In this document: positions 34,227 through 43,276 of the stretch, piece after piece
Position numbering within the stretch: the first letter of the stretch is position 1
How the letters are laid out: each line of letters opens with the position of its first letter
Assembly: GCF_000342165.1 (NCBI RefSeq)
Contig: NZ_AMRV01000008.1
Location: forward strand, 1-64,000
Length of the DNA stretch: 64,000 bases
Reading direction: 5' to 3'
Source: Pacificimonas flava
GTDB lineage: Bacteria > Pseudomonadota > Alphaproteobacteria > Sphingomonadales > Sphingomonadaceae
Position numbers and translations under genes: made by a program
The notes under the pieces: model-generated
Told to the model about the DNA's origin: nothing
Seen by the model: the letters and a program-made list of their open reading frames with translations, nothing else
Databases searched by the model: none

Positions 34227-36125
34227 ATCTGCGGAATTGCCGGCTTCTATCCGCGCGGGGGCACGCCCGTCGCGGCCGCAACCATCGCCGCGCAGTGCGG
34301 GACCATCGTGCACCGCGGCCCCGACGATCAGGGCATCTTCACCGACGGCGATTTCGGCTTCGGCATGCGCCGCCTCAGCATCATCGACCTTGGCGGCAGC
34401 AATCAGCCGATCTTCAGCGAGGACGAACGCCACGTGATCGTCTTCAACGGCGAGATTTACAATTACCGCGCGCTGAGGGCCGAGCTTTCGGAGCGGGGAC
34501 ACCGGTTCCATACGGAGGGGGACACCGAAACCATCCTCGCCGGCTGGCGCGAATGGGGACGCGGCGTCTGGCAGCGGCTGGACGGCATGTTCGCCGCCGC
34601 GATCTGGGACCGAAAAACTCGCACACTCGCGCTCGCGCGCGACCGCACGGGCATCAAGCCTCTCTATATCAGCGAGCAGCAGGGCGGCCTTGCCTTCGGG
34701 TCGGAACTGAAGACGCTGACGGCGCTCCCCGGCCTCGATTTCACCGTGGATCCCCGGGGCGTGCACGATTATTTCAGCTTCGGCCACGCCCGCACACCGC
34801 GCTCCATCTATGCGGAGGTCCGCACCCTGCCGCCCGGCCATTGGCTGGAGATCGGCGCAGAGGGCCCGGCCGAAACGGGTGCCTATTGGACCCCGCGCTA
34901 CCAGAGGCGGGAGGGACGAAGCGCGGACGAATGGGTGGAGGCCTTTCGCGAAACCTGGCTGCGGACGGTCCGCGACCAGATGCTCGCCGCCGATGTCGAT
35001 GTCGGTGCCTTCCTCTCCGGCGGCGTCGATTCCTCCGCCGTCGTCGCGGCCATGGCGCGGCAGTCGGATCGTTCCATCAAGACCTTCACCATCGGCTTTC
35101 GCGAGGAGCGCTATAACGAGGCGCCCTATGCGGAGGCGATCGCACGGCACCTCGGCTGCGATCACACCACGCATATTCTGGAGGCGGAGGACGCGGCGAC
35201 CGTGCTGCCGAAACTCCAGTCCGCCTATGACGAGCCCTTCGCCGATTCGTCCGCCATTCCGACATGGTATCTCAGCCGAATAGCGGCGGGAGAGGTGAAG
35301 GTGGCGCTGTCGGGCGATGGCGGCGACGAACTGTTCTTCGGCTATAAACGGCACATGACGGAGCGGCATGTCGGCCGCCTGCCCGCGCCGCTGCGCCGCG
35401 CCGCGCGGGCTTTCGCCGCCCTGCCGCCGCTGCCGATGAAGGCCGGCAACGCGGTCCTGCAGCGCTGGCAGAAGACCGCCCGCAGCGCGGGCCTGCCCGA
35501 TGGCGGCGCACGCTTCTTCGCCAAGACCCAGATCACGCCGCCCGCGCTGCGCCGGCGCCTCTTCGCGGGAACGCAGCTTGAAGGCTGGGACGAGGAGGGC
35601 GCGATCGAGGCGCTGGCGGCGGAATATTATCCCGACATGGCGGCCATATCGGACGACACGCTGGAGCAGTTCGCCATGTGCGACCTCGCCCTGAACCTGC
35701 CCGGCGACATGCTAACGAAGGTCGACCGCGCCAGCATGGCGCATTCGCTGGAGGTGCGCGTGCCGATGCTGGGCGAGGATATCGTCGATCTCGCCCTCGC
35801 CATGCCGGCGGACGTGAAGCTGCGCGGGCGGACGGGAAAATATCCGGTCCGCAGGGCCGTCGAACCCTGGCTGCCGCCCGGCATTCTGGACCGGCGCAAG
35901 CAAGGCTTCCAGATCCCCATGGCGCGCTGGTTCGGCGGCGATTTCGGCGCTCAGGTCGAGGAAATCTGGCGGGAAAGCGGCATCGCGCAGTCCGGCTTCC
36001 TCAACCCCCGTGCCGTGGACACGCTGTTCGCCGAACATCGCAGCGGCCGGCGCGATCATGGCCGCTTCCTCTACGCCCTCGCCATGTTCGGCCTGTGGTG
36101 GACCCAGCGGCCGCGCGCCGTCTAA
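34227..36125 (+). CDS. asnB: Glutamine-hydrolysing asparagine synthase (exopolysaccharide amidotransferase type), apparent ATC start
   Basis: The protein of 632 residues has an N-terminal class II glutaminase domain (CGIAGFY, HRGPDDQG, VFNGEIYN) and a C-terminal ATP-pyrophosphatase domain (FLSGGVDSS, then SGDGGDELFFGY). Length and sequence resemble the AsnB-like amidotransferases found in exopolysaccharide clusters of exosortase-bearing bacteria. Glutaminases need a cysteine as residue 2, exposed by removal of the start methionine. Here the codon before that cysteine is ATC at 34227, with GGAGA six bases upstream. No ATG, GTG or TTG can replace it without an N-terminal extension. The gene is otherwise intact. 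Confidence 0.88.
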   Translation: MCGIAGFYPRGGTPVAAATIAAQCGTIVHRGPDDQGIFTDGDFGFGMRRLSIIDLGGSNQPIFSEDERHVIVFNGEIYNYRALRAELSERGHRFHTEGDTETILAGWREWGRGVWQRLDGMFAAAIWDRKTRTLALARDRTGIKPLYISEQQGGLAFGSELKTLTALPGLDFTVDPRGVHDYFSFGHARTPRSIYAEVRTLPPGHWLEIGAEGPAETGAYWTPRYQRREGRSADEWVEAFRETWLRTVRDQMLAADVDVGAFLSGGVDSSAVVAAMARQSDRSIKTFTIGFREERYNEAPYAEAIARHLGCDHTTHILEAEDAATVLPKLQSAYDEPFADSSAIPTWYLSRIAAGEVKVALSGDGGDELFFGYKRHMTERHVGRLPAPLRRAARAFAALPPLPMKAGNAVLQRWQKTARSAGLPDGGARFFAKTQITPPALRRRLFAGTQLEGWDEEGAIEALAAEYYPDMAAISDDTLEQFAMCDLALNLPGDMLTKVDRASMAHSLEVRVPMLGEDIVDLALAMPADVKLRGRTGKYPVRRAVEPWLPPGILDRRKQGFQIPMARWFGGDFGAQVEEIWRESGIAQSGFLNPRAVDTLFAEHRSGRRDHGRFLYALAMFGLWWTQRPRAV

Positions 36126-36165
36126 AACCGCCTTACGAGGCTAGCAGCGCGCGGCCCCGGCGGCG

Positions 36166-36891
36166 CTACATGTCGGCGGCAGTCGGGCGAACGACGATCT
36201 CGTTCACGTCGACACCCGCCGGCTGTTCCAGTGCGTAGCGAATGGCGCGCGCAATGGCGTCCGGCGTCAGCGACTTCTTGCGCCACTCCTCCAGCGCGCC
36301 GGCAACTTCCGGATCGGTGATGTCGCTGCCGAGTTCGGTGTCGGTTACGCCGGGGGAGACGATCGTTGCGCGAATATCGTCCTGTTCCTGCCGCAGCCCC
36401 TCCGTAATGGCCCAGACGGCATATTTGGTCGCGCAGTAGACCGCGCCGGTCGGCACGACGATATGCGCGCCGACGGAGGCGACGTTGACGATGTGCCCCG
36501 CCCCGCGGGCCATAAAGCGCGGCAGCACGGCGGCGATGCCGTTGAGGACGCCGTGAATGTTCACATCGATCATGCGGGTCCACTCGTCCCGCTTCAACGC
36601 GGCGAGCGGCGACAGCGGCATGATGCCCGCATTGTTCACGAGCACGTCGATCCGACCGAACCGCGCTTCGGCGGCGTCCGCAAACGCAGCGAAATCGGAA
36701 TCGTCCGTTACATCCAGCCGGCGCCAGCCGACCTGATCGCCAAGCTCGTTCGCCAGCGCCTGCAGACGCTCGCTGCGGCGCGCACCAATGAACAGCTTCG
36801 CGCCCGCCGCCGCCAGTTCGCGGACGGTTGCCTCTCCGATCCCGCTCGATGCGCCGGTGATCAGGATGATCTTGTCGTTCAGTTTCGTCAT
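36166..36891 (-). CDS. SDR-family oxidoreductase (classical)
   Basis: This 241-residue protein is a classical short-chain dehydrogenase. TGASSGIGEAT binds NAD(P), NNAGIMP is the structural motif, and the active-site residues lie in VASVGAH (Ser) and YCATKYA (Tyr and Lys). The substrate is unknown. It sits back-to-back with an AraC-type regulator, with 150 bases between them that hold two small palindromes, so it is probably that regulator's target. The start is ATG at 36891. Confidence 0.9.
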   Translation of the reverse strand: MTKLNDKIILITGASSGIGEATVRELAAAGAKLFIGARRSERLQALANELGDQVGWRRLDVTDDSDFAAFADAAEARFGRIDVLVNNAGIMPLSPLAALKRDEWTRMIDVNIHGVLNGIAAVLPRFMARGAGHIVNVASVGAHIVVPTGAVYCATKYAVWAITEGLRQEQDDIRATIVSPGVTDTELGSDITDPEVAGALEEWRKKSLTPDAIARAIRYALEQPAGVDVNEIVVRPTAADM

Positions 36892-36968
36892 TTCGGGTTC
36901 CTTTCGGCTTCGGGTTGATCCTTGAGAACCTGACACCCTGCGCCCCGCACCGTTAGACGGATCGCCCG

Positions 36969-37038
36969 AAGGATTTGCACGATCCTCCGAAATCTGGACG
37001 AGCCAATTGCCTTTACCCTCCAAATGAAGGATCGATCC
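36969..37038. promoter_or_regulatory. Candidate operator palindromes between SDR and AraC genes
   Basis: Two related inverted repeats lie in this divergent spacer: aaggat-ttgcacg-atcct around 36970-36986, and the perfect ggatcgatcc at 37029-37038. They share the aggat half-site and could bind the adjacent AraC-family regulator. This is an inference from position only. Confidence 0.35.
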
Positions 37039-37041
37039 AAT

Positions 37042-37935
37042 ATGCGAAGAATTACCGATCTTGCCGCCCTGATCGCGCGTCACGCGCCGCAAGAAGGGAT
37101 GGCGGCGACGGCCGTGCCGGGCTTGTCGCTGATCCGGTCCGACAGGCCCACCGTGCCGGTTCCAGCCGTGTACGAGGCATCGCTTTGCCTGATCGCCCAG
37201 GGGTCGAAGCGCGTTTCCATAGCCGACCGTAGCGTCGTCTATGATGCCTCCCGCTATCTTCTAGTGTCCGTGGACCTGCCGCTCATCGGGCATATTCTGG
37301 AGGCGAGCGCGGAGACGCCCTATCTGCGCTGCAAGATCGACCTCGACATGACGATGCTTGCCGACCTGCTGGTCAGCGAAGGACGGACCGAGAAGAGCGA
37401 CCTGCCGGCGCTCGCCGTGTATTCCGGCGATGCCGATCTGACCGACGCGGCGTCGCGGCTTGTTGCCCTGCTGGAGACGCCGGCCAATATCGCGACGCTT
37501 GCTCCCCTGATCGAACAAGAGATTCTTTATCGCCTGCTGACCGGTCCGCACGGGGTCATGCTGCGCCACATCGCGTCGACGGGCAGCCATTTGAACCAGA
37601 TCACGCGGGCAATCGCCGCCATTCGCGGCGGCTTTCGGGAGCGTCTGCGTATCAAAGATGTCGCGGAGGCGGCGGGGATGAGCCCCTCATCCCTGCACGC
37701 GCATTTCAAAACGATTACGCGGATGACGCCGCTGGAATATCAGAAGCAGTTGCGTTTGCAGGAGGCGCGTCAATTGATGCTGGCAGAGGGTGTCAGCGCA
37801 GGCTCGGCCGGATTCTCCGTCGGCTATGACAGCCCGTCGCAGTTCAGCCGCGAATATCGCCGTCTGTTCGGCGCCCCGCCGCAACAGGACATCGAACGCC
37901 TGCAAAACGCGGGCGCCTACCTCCAGGCGGTGTGA
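37042..37935 (+). CDS. AraC-family transcriptional regulator
   Basis: The 297-residue protein has an AraC_N (cupin-like) sensor domain over residues about 1-170, then two helix-turn-helix units. RIKDVAEAAGMSPSSLHAHFK is the first, and SAGFSVGYDSPSQFSREYRR the second. Members of this subgroup usually regulate an adjacent oxidoreductase gene, here the divergent SDR. The ATG at 37042 has AAGGA ten bases upstream; an ATG six codons earlier lacks a site. Confidence 0.9.
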   Translation: MRRITDLAALIARHAPQEGMAATAVPGLSLIRSDRPTVPVPAVYEASLCLIAQGSKRVSIADRSVVYDASRYLLVSVDLPLIGHILEASAETPYLRCKIDLDMTMLADLLVSEGRTEKSDLPALAVYSGDADLTDAASRLVALLETPANIATLAPLIEQEILYRLLTGPHGVMLRHIASTGSHLNQITRAIAAIRGGFRERLRIKDVAEAAGMSPSSLHAHFKTITRMTPLEYQKQLRLQEARQLMLAEGVSAGSAGFSVGYDSPSQFSREYRRLFGAPPQQDIERLQNAGAYLQAV

Positions 37936-37973
37936 GGCGACGGCAAACGCACCGGTGCCCCCCTGTGAGCCGC

Positions 37974-39533
37974 TTATTCCCACTCAATCGTGCCGGGGGG
38001 TTTCGAGGTGTAGTCGTAGACGACGCGGTTGATGCCCTTCACCTCGTTCACAATGCGGGTGGCGACGCTGGAGAGAAAGCTGCCATCGAAGGGGTAGACG
38101 TCCGCCGTCATGCCGTCGGTCGAGGTCACGGCGCGCAGGCCGCAGACGCGGTCATAGGTGCGGTAATCGCCCATGACGCCGACCGTCCGCACCGGCAGCA
38201 GCACGGCAAAGGCCTGCCAGATCGCGTCGTACAGGCCAGCCTTGCGGATCTCCTCCAGATAGATGCGGTCGGCCTTTCTGAGGATGTCGCAGGCCTCCTT
38301 CGTCACCTCGCCCGGGATGCGGATGGCAAGACCGGGTCCGGGAAACGGATGGCGGCCGACAAAGGCGTCCGGCAGGCCGAGTTCGCGGCCCAGCTCGCGC
38401 ACCTCGTCCTTGAACAGCTCGCGCAGCGGCTCCACCAGCTTCATGTTCATGCGTTCCGGCAGACCGCCGACATTGTGATGGCTCTTGATGGTCACCGACG
38501 GCCCGCCGGTGAAGCTGACGCTTTCGATCACGTCCGGATAGAGCGTGCCCTGCGCCAGGAAGTCGGCGCCGCCGATCGTCTTCGCCTCGGCCTCGAACAC
38601 ATCGATGAAGGTCTTGCCGATGAACTTCCGCTTCGCCTCCGGATCCGTCACGCCGGCAAGGCCTGCCAGGAACATGTCCTCCGCGTCCACATGGACGAGC
38701 GGGATGTTGTAATGGCCGCGGAACAGGCCGACCACCTGGCTCGCCTCCTCCGCGCGCAGAAGGCCGTGATCGACGAAGACGCAGGTCAGCTGGTCGCCGA
38801 TCGCTTCGTGGATAAGGACGGCGGCCACGGCCGAATCGACGCCGCCGGACAAGCCGCATATGACCTTTCCGTCACCCACCTGCTCACGGATCTCTGCGAT
38901 CTTCTGCTCGCGAAATTCGGCCATCGACCAGTCTTCGGCGATGCCGCAGACATGGCGCGCGAAATTGGCGATCAGCTTGCCGCCGTCCGGCGTGTGCACG
39001 ACCTCCGGATGGAATTGCATGCCGTAGAACTTGCGGCCCTCGTCCGCGACGAGAGCGAAGGGTGCGCCCGGCGATTTCGCCACGACCTCGAACCCCTCCG
39101 GCAGCGCACGCACCTTGTCGCCGTGGCTCATCCACACCTGATGCGTTTCGCCCGGCTTCCAGAGCCCGTCGAACAGGGTGCATTCGCCGACGACCTCAAG
39201 AAAGGCCCGTCCGAACTCGCCGCTGTCGCCAGCCTCCACGCTGCCGCCGAGCTGGTTCGCCATGACCTGCTGGCCGTAACAGATGCCGAAGATGGGGATG
39301 CCCGCCTCCAGCAGATATTGCGGCACGGACGGCGCGCCCTCGACGGTGACGCTCTCCGGCCCGCCCGAAAGGATGATGCCCTTCGGCTTCAGGCGCTCGA
39401 AGGCCTCCTCGGCCTGCGTGAAGGGCGCGATTTCGGAATAAACGCCGGCCTCGCGAACGCGGCGGGCGATAAGCTGGGTGACCTGGCTGCCGAAATCGAC
39501 GACCAGGATGGTTTCTGCGGGTGTCACGGTCAT
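37974..39533 (-). CDS. guaA: GMP synthase (glutamine-hydrolysing)
   Basis: GuaA converts XMP to GMP using glutamine and ATP. The class I glutaminase part holds the nucleophile in GICYGQQVM and the GGPESV motif. The ATP-pyrophosphatase part holds [12 protein letters not shown], and the dimerisation domain ends in GTIEWE. The length of 519 residues is normal. The start is ATG at 39533. It is alone in its transcription direction apart from the small secreted-protein gene upstream. Confidence 0.97.
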   Translation of the reverse strand: MTVTPAETILVVDFGSQVTQLIARRVREAGVYSEIAPFTQAEEAFERLKPKGIILSGGPESVTVEGAPSVPQYLLEAGIPIFGICYGQQVMANQLGGSVEAGDSGEFGRAFLEVVGECTLFDGLWKPGETHQVWMSHGDKVRALPEGFEVVAKSPGAPFALVADEGRKFYGMQFHPEVVHTPDGGKLIANFARHVCGIAEDWSMAEFREQKIAEIREQVGDGKVICGLSGGVDSAVAAVLIHEAIGDQLTCVFVDHGLLRAEEASQVVGLFRGHYNIPLVHVDAEDMFLAGLAGVTDPEAKRKFIGKTFIDVFEAEAKTIGGADFLAQGTLYPDVIESVSFTGGPSVTIKSHHNVGGLPERMNMKLVEPLRELFKDEVRELGRELGLPDAFVGRHPFPGPGLAIRIPGEVTKEACDILRKADRIYLEEIRKAGLYDAIWQAFAVLLPVRTVGVMGDYRTYDRVCGLRAVTSTDGMTADVYPFDGSFLSSVATRIVNEVKGINRVVYDYTSKPPGTIEWE

Positions 39534-39601
39534 GCCCGCGCGGATACGCGGGCGCGCGCGCCGAGTCTAGCGAGGGCGGACGAGATTCCCTGCGATGCGG
39601 T

Positions 39602-40210
39602 TCAATCGCGCAGGGCGCTACGCTCCTCGAACCGGAAATCCGTGACGAGACCGTCGTCGGCACGGCACGCGAAGCGGGCATCCTCCCGGCGTTCCGCCCG
39701 CGCATCGTCGATGGCGACGATGCCGGCGACACGGTACTCCCGATCTGCCCGGTCGACATCGTCGATGCGCCAGAGCCGCGCCTCCGCACCGTAGCGGCTA
39801 CCGAGTGCCTCGGCCTCCCTGGCGCAGGCGTCGATCGCCGCGCGCTCCGAGGGGAAGCGCCGCGCATAATCCGCGTCGGCATAGGCCCAGCCATCCTCGT
39901 CCTGCCAATCCGCATCAACACCGGTGCTGTCGGGGAACGGCGGATAGACCGGATACCCGTCGTCCGGACCGGCCACCGGATAGGGCGCGGGCGGCGCGGG
40001 CGGATCTGCGCGGCGAACGTCCCGGTCCTTCTTGCCTGCACTGGCGATGGCGATGATGCCGCCCACGACCGCAGCGCCGATGATCGCATCGCCGACGTCG
40101 AAACCGTCACCGCCCCTGTGACGCCGGTAATCGCGATGGCCGGCGCTCGCAGCGGTGGCAAAGCCGGCGGCGATCAGCGTCAGGACGATCAGAAGGCGAA
40201 GAGCGGACAC
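39602..40210 (-). CDS. Secreted hypothetical protein
   Basis: I do not recognise the family. The 202-residue precursor has a signal peptide (hydrophobic LLIVLTLIAAGFATAASA), then a His/Arg/Asp patch, a glycine-rich hydrophobic stretch (AIIGAAVVGGIIAIASAG) that may insert in a membrane, a Pro/Tyr-rich linker, and a charged C-terminal domain with two cysteines. The start is GTG at 40210 with GGGGGA upstream. It lies between a thioesterase gene and guaA on the same strand. Confidence 0.7.
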   Translation of the reverse strand: MSALRLLIVLTLIAAGFATAASAGHRDYRRHRGGDGFDVGDAIIGAAVVGGIIAIASAGKKDRDVRRADPPAPPAPYPVAGPDDGYPVYPPFPDSTGVDADWQDEDGWAYADADYARRFPSERAAIDACAREAEALGSRYGAEARLWRIDDVDRADREYRVAGIVAIDDARAERREDARFACRADDGLVTDFRFEERSALRD

Positions 40211-40293
40211 GGTACGTCCCCCAGAATCTCGGTCGGCGCGGAATTGCGGCTGGCCGCAAATTCGACCTCCGCCCCTGAATTCGTGCTGAACGA

Positions 40294-40734
40294 TCAGTCC
40301 CGAACGAGGAGCGCCTGCAACGCGGCGCGCCAGTCCGGGCCAAGGGGCCTCGGCCGGCGTGTTTCGCGGTCGACGTAGACATGGACGAAGAAACCCTCTG
40401 CCGCGGGCTCATCACTCTGTTCCGCGAAGATGCCGACCTGATAACGCACGCTCGAATTGCCGATCCTGCTGACGGCCACACCGGCCTCGATCCGCTGGGG
40501 AAAGGCGAGCGAGGCAGCGTAGCGGCATCCCGTCTCGACCACCAGACCGATGGTTTCGCCCGTCTCTATGTCGAGAAGTCCGGCCTCGATCAGATGCGCG
40601 TTCACCGCCGTGTCGAACCAGGAATAATAGACGACATTGTTCACATGGCCGTAGACGTCATTGTCGGACCAGCGCGTGACGATCGGGCGGAAGACGGGAT
40701 AGGCGCCGCGCGGGCTCAGCGGTGCGCGGCTCAA
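40294..40734 (-). CDS. Acyl-CoA thioesterase (4HBT hotdog fold)
   Basis: This 146-residue hotdog-fold protein has the motif WSDNDVYGHVNNVVYYSW, with the catalytic aspartate of the 4-hydroxybenzoyl-CoA thioesterase type. It should hydrolyse an acyl-CoA of unknown chain. The start is a TTG overlapping the stop of the alcohol dehydrogenase gene as TTGA, so the two are probably translated together. Confidence 0.83.
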   Translation of the reverse strand: MSRAPLSPRGAYPVFRPIVTRWSDNDVYGHVNNVVYYSWFDTAVNAHLIEAGLLDIETGETIGLVVETGCRYAASLAFPQRIEAGVAVSRIGNSSVRYQVGIFAEQSDEPAAEGFFVHVYVDRETRRPRPLGPDWRAALQALLVRD

Positions 40735-41879
40735 AGCGCGGCCTCATACAGTCGGCGGGCATCCGACTGCGTGATCTCGCAGGGATTGTTGATGAGGAGC
40801 CGTTCCTGCTTCATCGCCTCGGCGGCGAGGAGGTCAAGGTGAGACGCGTCCACGCCCACATCGCGCAGGCGCGGGCTGAGACCGGTGTCGGCTGCGATCT
40901 GACGCAGCGCCTCTACGAAGCCCTGCGCCCGGCCCTGCGTTCCGAGACTGCCGAGCCCTGGATCCACCTCTATCGCCAGATCGGCGTAAAGCTCCATCGC
41001 CGCGCCCATATTGTGGCCGAGGACGTGCGGCAGCATCAGCGCGTTCGACAAGCCGTGCGGAACGTGAAAATGCCCGCCGAGCGGGTAGGCGAGCGCATGC
41101 ACGCCGGCGACCGGTGCGTTCGAAAAGGCGACGCCCGCGAGATGTGCCCCGAGCAGCATCTGGCCCCGCGCCTCCCGGTTCTCAGGCTCATCGCAGGCCA
41201 GGCGAATGTTGCGGGACAGAATGCGCAGCGCTTCCCGGGCGAGAGCGTCCGACAGCGGGTTCTTGAGGCGTTTGGAGGTGAAGGCCTCGATCGCGTGCAC
41301 CATCGCATCGATCCCCGTCGCCGCGGTGACGGCGCGCGGCAATCCGATGATCAGGTCGGCATCGAGGACCGCCCAATCGGCATAGAGCGCTGGGGACACG
41401 ATCCCCTTCTTCTCCGCGCCGCCCACGGTCAGGATCGCGATCGGCGTCGCTTCCGACCCTGTCCCGGCCGTCGTCGGCACGAGAATCAGGGGGAGACGTT
41501 CGCCCTCGGCCCGATCGACGCCGTAAATATCCTCCAGCGCGTCGCCGCTGCCGAGAAGGTAGGCGGCGGTCTTCGCGACGTCCATGGGACTGCCCCCGCC
41601 GAACCCAACCACGCTGGCCGCGTTCGCGGAACGCGCAGCGGCAACGGCCACCTCCACCGTAGCGGCACTGGGATCGGCCTCGACAGCGTCGAAGACGATC
41701 GCGGCGCGGCCGGACTCCTCCAGCGCCGCAAGCGCGCGGTCGGTCAGCCCCAGGCTGCGAAGACCGCTGTCGGTCACGAACAGGACAGGCCCCTGCGGCA
41801 ACAAATCCATCGCAGCGGTCGCGCTGCCCGGACCGGACCGAACGCGCGGTCCGTAGTGAAATGAGAAATCCGTCTGCAT
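40731..41879 (-). CDS. Iron-containing alcohol dehydrogenase
   Basis: This 382-residue group III alcohol dehydrogenase binds NAD(P) through FGGGSPMDVAK and iron through a histidine-rich region, HALAYPLGGHFHVPHG. LVPTTAGTGSEAT is another family signature. It oxidises an unknown alcohol or reduces an aldehyde. The ATG at 41879 is used; the longer open frame upstream has no family resemblance. The thioesterase gene overlaps its end. Confidence 0.88.
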   Translation of the reverse strand: MQTDFSFHYGPRVRSGPGSATAAMDLLPQGPVLFVTDSGLRSLGLTDRALAALEESGRAAIVFDAVEADPSAATVEVAVAAARSANAASVVGFGGGSPMDVAKTAAYLLGSGDALEDIYGVDRAEGERLPLILVPTTAGTGSEATPIAILTVGGAEKKGIVSPALYADWAVLDADLIIGLPRAVTAATGIDAMVHAIEAFTSKRLKNPLSDALAREALRILSRNIRLACDEPENREARGQMLLGAHLAGVAFSNAPVAGVHALAYPLGGHFHVPHGLSNALMLPHVLGHNMGAAMELYADLAIEVDPGLGSLGTQGRAQGFVEALRQIAADTGLSPRLRDVGVDASHLDLLAAEAMKQERLLINNPCEITQSDARRLYEAAL

Positions 41880-42057
41880 GGGACAGGAATGTCCGAAGCC
41901 GGTTAACCTTGCAAGTCTGCGGCGAGACGAGGATTCCCGGCGATAAAACCCCCACAACGAAACGTTAAGACATGTTATGCCATTGTCGTTAGCGCAAACG
42001 GCCGAGTCGCGGCCTGCGAGTCGCGACGCTCCGGCCACGAGGTTCGGGGGTTCATCA

Positions 42058-42528
42058 ATGTTGCTCGCCACGCACAGCAGCGCAGCCGTAGAAGAACGGC
42101 TGCACGATCATTTCCAGGGATCCGGCGAGGCGGACATCGACAAACAGACGCGCGCTGTTTTCGAATCCCTGGCGCGCGACATGCCGCTCCGCATGGCCGC
42201 GGCCGAACCGGAATACAAACCGAACCTCTCCAGCGCGGCCATCCGCCTCCGCAGGTTCGTCAGCTTCTATCCGGCCTTTGCCAACGCAGCGCTCTTCACC
42301 CTGACCGGACGGATGCTCGCGACGACGGAACTGCGCGAATGCCGGGTGCATGTGACCGAGCGTTCCATGTTCGATGGGCATCTGAAAGCCGGCTATTGCG
42401 GCGTCAGCTACGATGAGGGACTGGCCCGCATCGTCGGTGGTGAGGGAAGCGATGCGCTGATCTATGCCGGCGTCGCCTGCCCCTTCGACCGCGCGACCTG
42501 CGGCGTGGTCGTTGCGCGCCTCTGCTAG
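42058..42528 (+). CDS. Hypothetical protein of unknown family
   Basis: The 156-residue protein has no motif I know. It is soluble and mixed alpha/beta in composition, with three cysteines in the last 45 residues (GYCGVSYDEG, VACPFDRATCG) and a fourth as its final residue. The ATG at 42058 has GGGGG about eight bases upstream, better than an in-frame ATG 27 codons earlier. It is transcribed away from the alcohol dehydrogenase and ends before the ribosomal block terminator. Confidence 0.6.
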   Translation: MLLATHSSAAVEERLHDHFQGSGEADIDKQTRAVFESLARDMPLRMAAAEPEYKPNLSSAAIRLRRFVSFYPAFANAALFTLTGRMLATTELRECRVHVTERSMFDGHLKAGYCGVSYDEGLARIVGGEGSDALIYAGVACPFDRATCGVVVARLC

Positions 42529-42693
42529 GGTCGCCTTTCTCCGATATTTAAAGTTTCTGAAGTCGGTCGCAGCGGCATCATTCCGCCATGACGGCTGACG
42601 GCCGAAGACCTCAGCGATCCGATGCTTGAATGCAGTTTCGATTTTGACATCTCGGTCGTCACGGCTGCATCACCACGGCGCCCTCTTCGCCGC

Positions 42694-42735
42694 AAACAGA
42701 AAGGGCCGGCGAACTCTCGCTCGCCGACCCTCCTT
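42694..42735 (-). terminator. Rho-independent terminator after rplQ
   Basis: Read on the minus strand, AGGGTCGGCGA and TTCGCCGGCCCT pair around a short loop and are followed by TTTCTGTTTG. It lies about 20 bases beyond the rplQ stop and ends the long ribosomal-protein transcript. Confidence 0.8.
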
Positions 42736-42754
42736 TATCTCGGGTTGTTATAGC

Positions 42755-43177
42755 TTACGCCGCGTCTTCCAGCTCTTCGTCGGTTTCGACCGGACCGGAA
42801 TCCTGACCCTTGGCCTCTACATCGCGGTCGACGAACTCGATGAACGCCATCGGCGCCGAGTCGGACGCGCGCATACCCGCCTTGATGATCCGCGTGTAAC
42901 CGCCCGGGCGGTCCGAGTAGCGATCCGCAAGGACGTCGAACAACTTCACGAGTTGGGCGTCGTCCATCAGCCGGCTCATGGCGAGGCGCCGGTTCGACAA
43001 ACCGCCCTTCTTGGCCAGCGTGACCAGCTTCTCCACATAAGGACGCAGCGCCTTTGCCTTGGGGAGCGTGGTCTTGATCTGCTCGTGCTTGATCAACGCG
43101 GCGGCCATGTTGCGCAGCATGGCAATGCGGTGGCTGCTGGTGCGCTGCAGCTTGGCCTGTCCGTAACGATGACGCAT
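42755..43177 (-). CDS. rplQ: 50S ribosomal protein L17
   Basis: L17 (140 residues) begins [17 protein letters not shown] and contains the conserved [16 protein letters not shown] 20-residue acidic C-terminal tail extends it beyond the E. coli protein. It is the last gene of the alpha cluster, directly before a strong terminator. Confidence 0.97.
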   Translation of the reverse strand: MRHRYGQAKLQRTSSHRIAMLRNMAAALIKHEQIKTTLPKAKALRPYVEKLVTLAKKGGLSNRRLAMSRLMDDAQLVKLFDVLADRYSDRPGGYTRIIKAGMRASDSAPMAFIEFVDRDVEAKGQDSGPVETDEELEDAA

Positions 43178-43276
43178 AAAACTTCACTCCTGTTCGTACG
43201 CAGGCCGTTCCAGGTACCTGCGGACGGGCGGCCTTTCGATAGAGGGCGGCCGCCCCGAAACCCGAACCCGCGACTT

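Noticed and set aside
34074-35369. Upstream extension of the flippase reading frame
   Set aside because: It lies antisense to asnB and adds over 400 residues of charged low-complexity sequence not seen in flippases.
34073-36125. asnB as a pseudogene because it lacks ATG
   Set aside because: The frame is complete for 632 residues with all catalytic motifs, and a ribosome site stands at the right distance from the ATC codon.
37932-39794. A 620-codon plus-strand frame opposite guaA
   Set aside because: It is an antisense artefact; guaA motifs are complete on the other strand.
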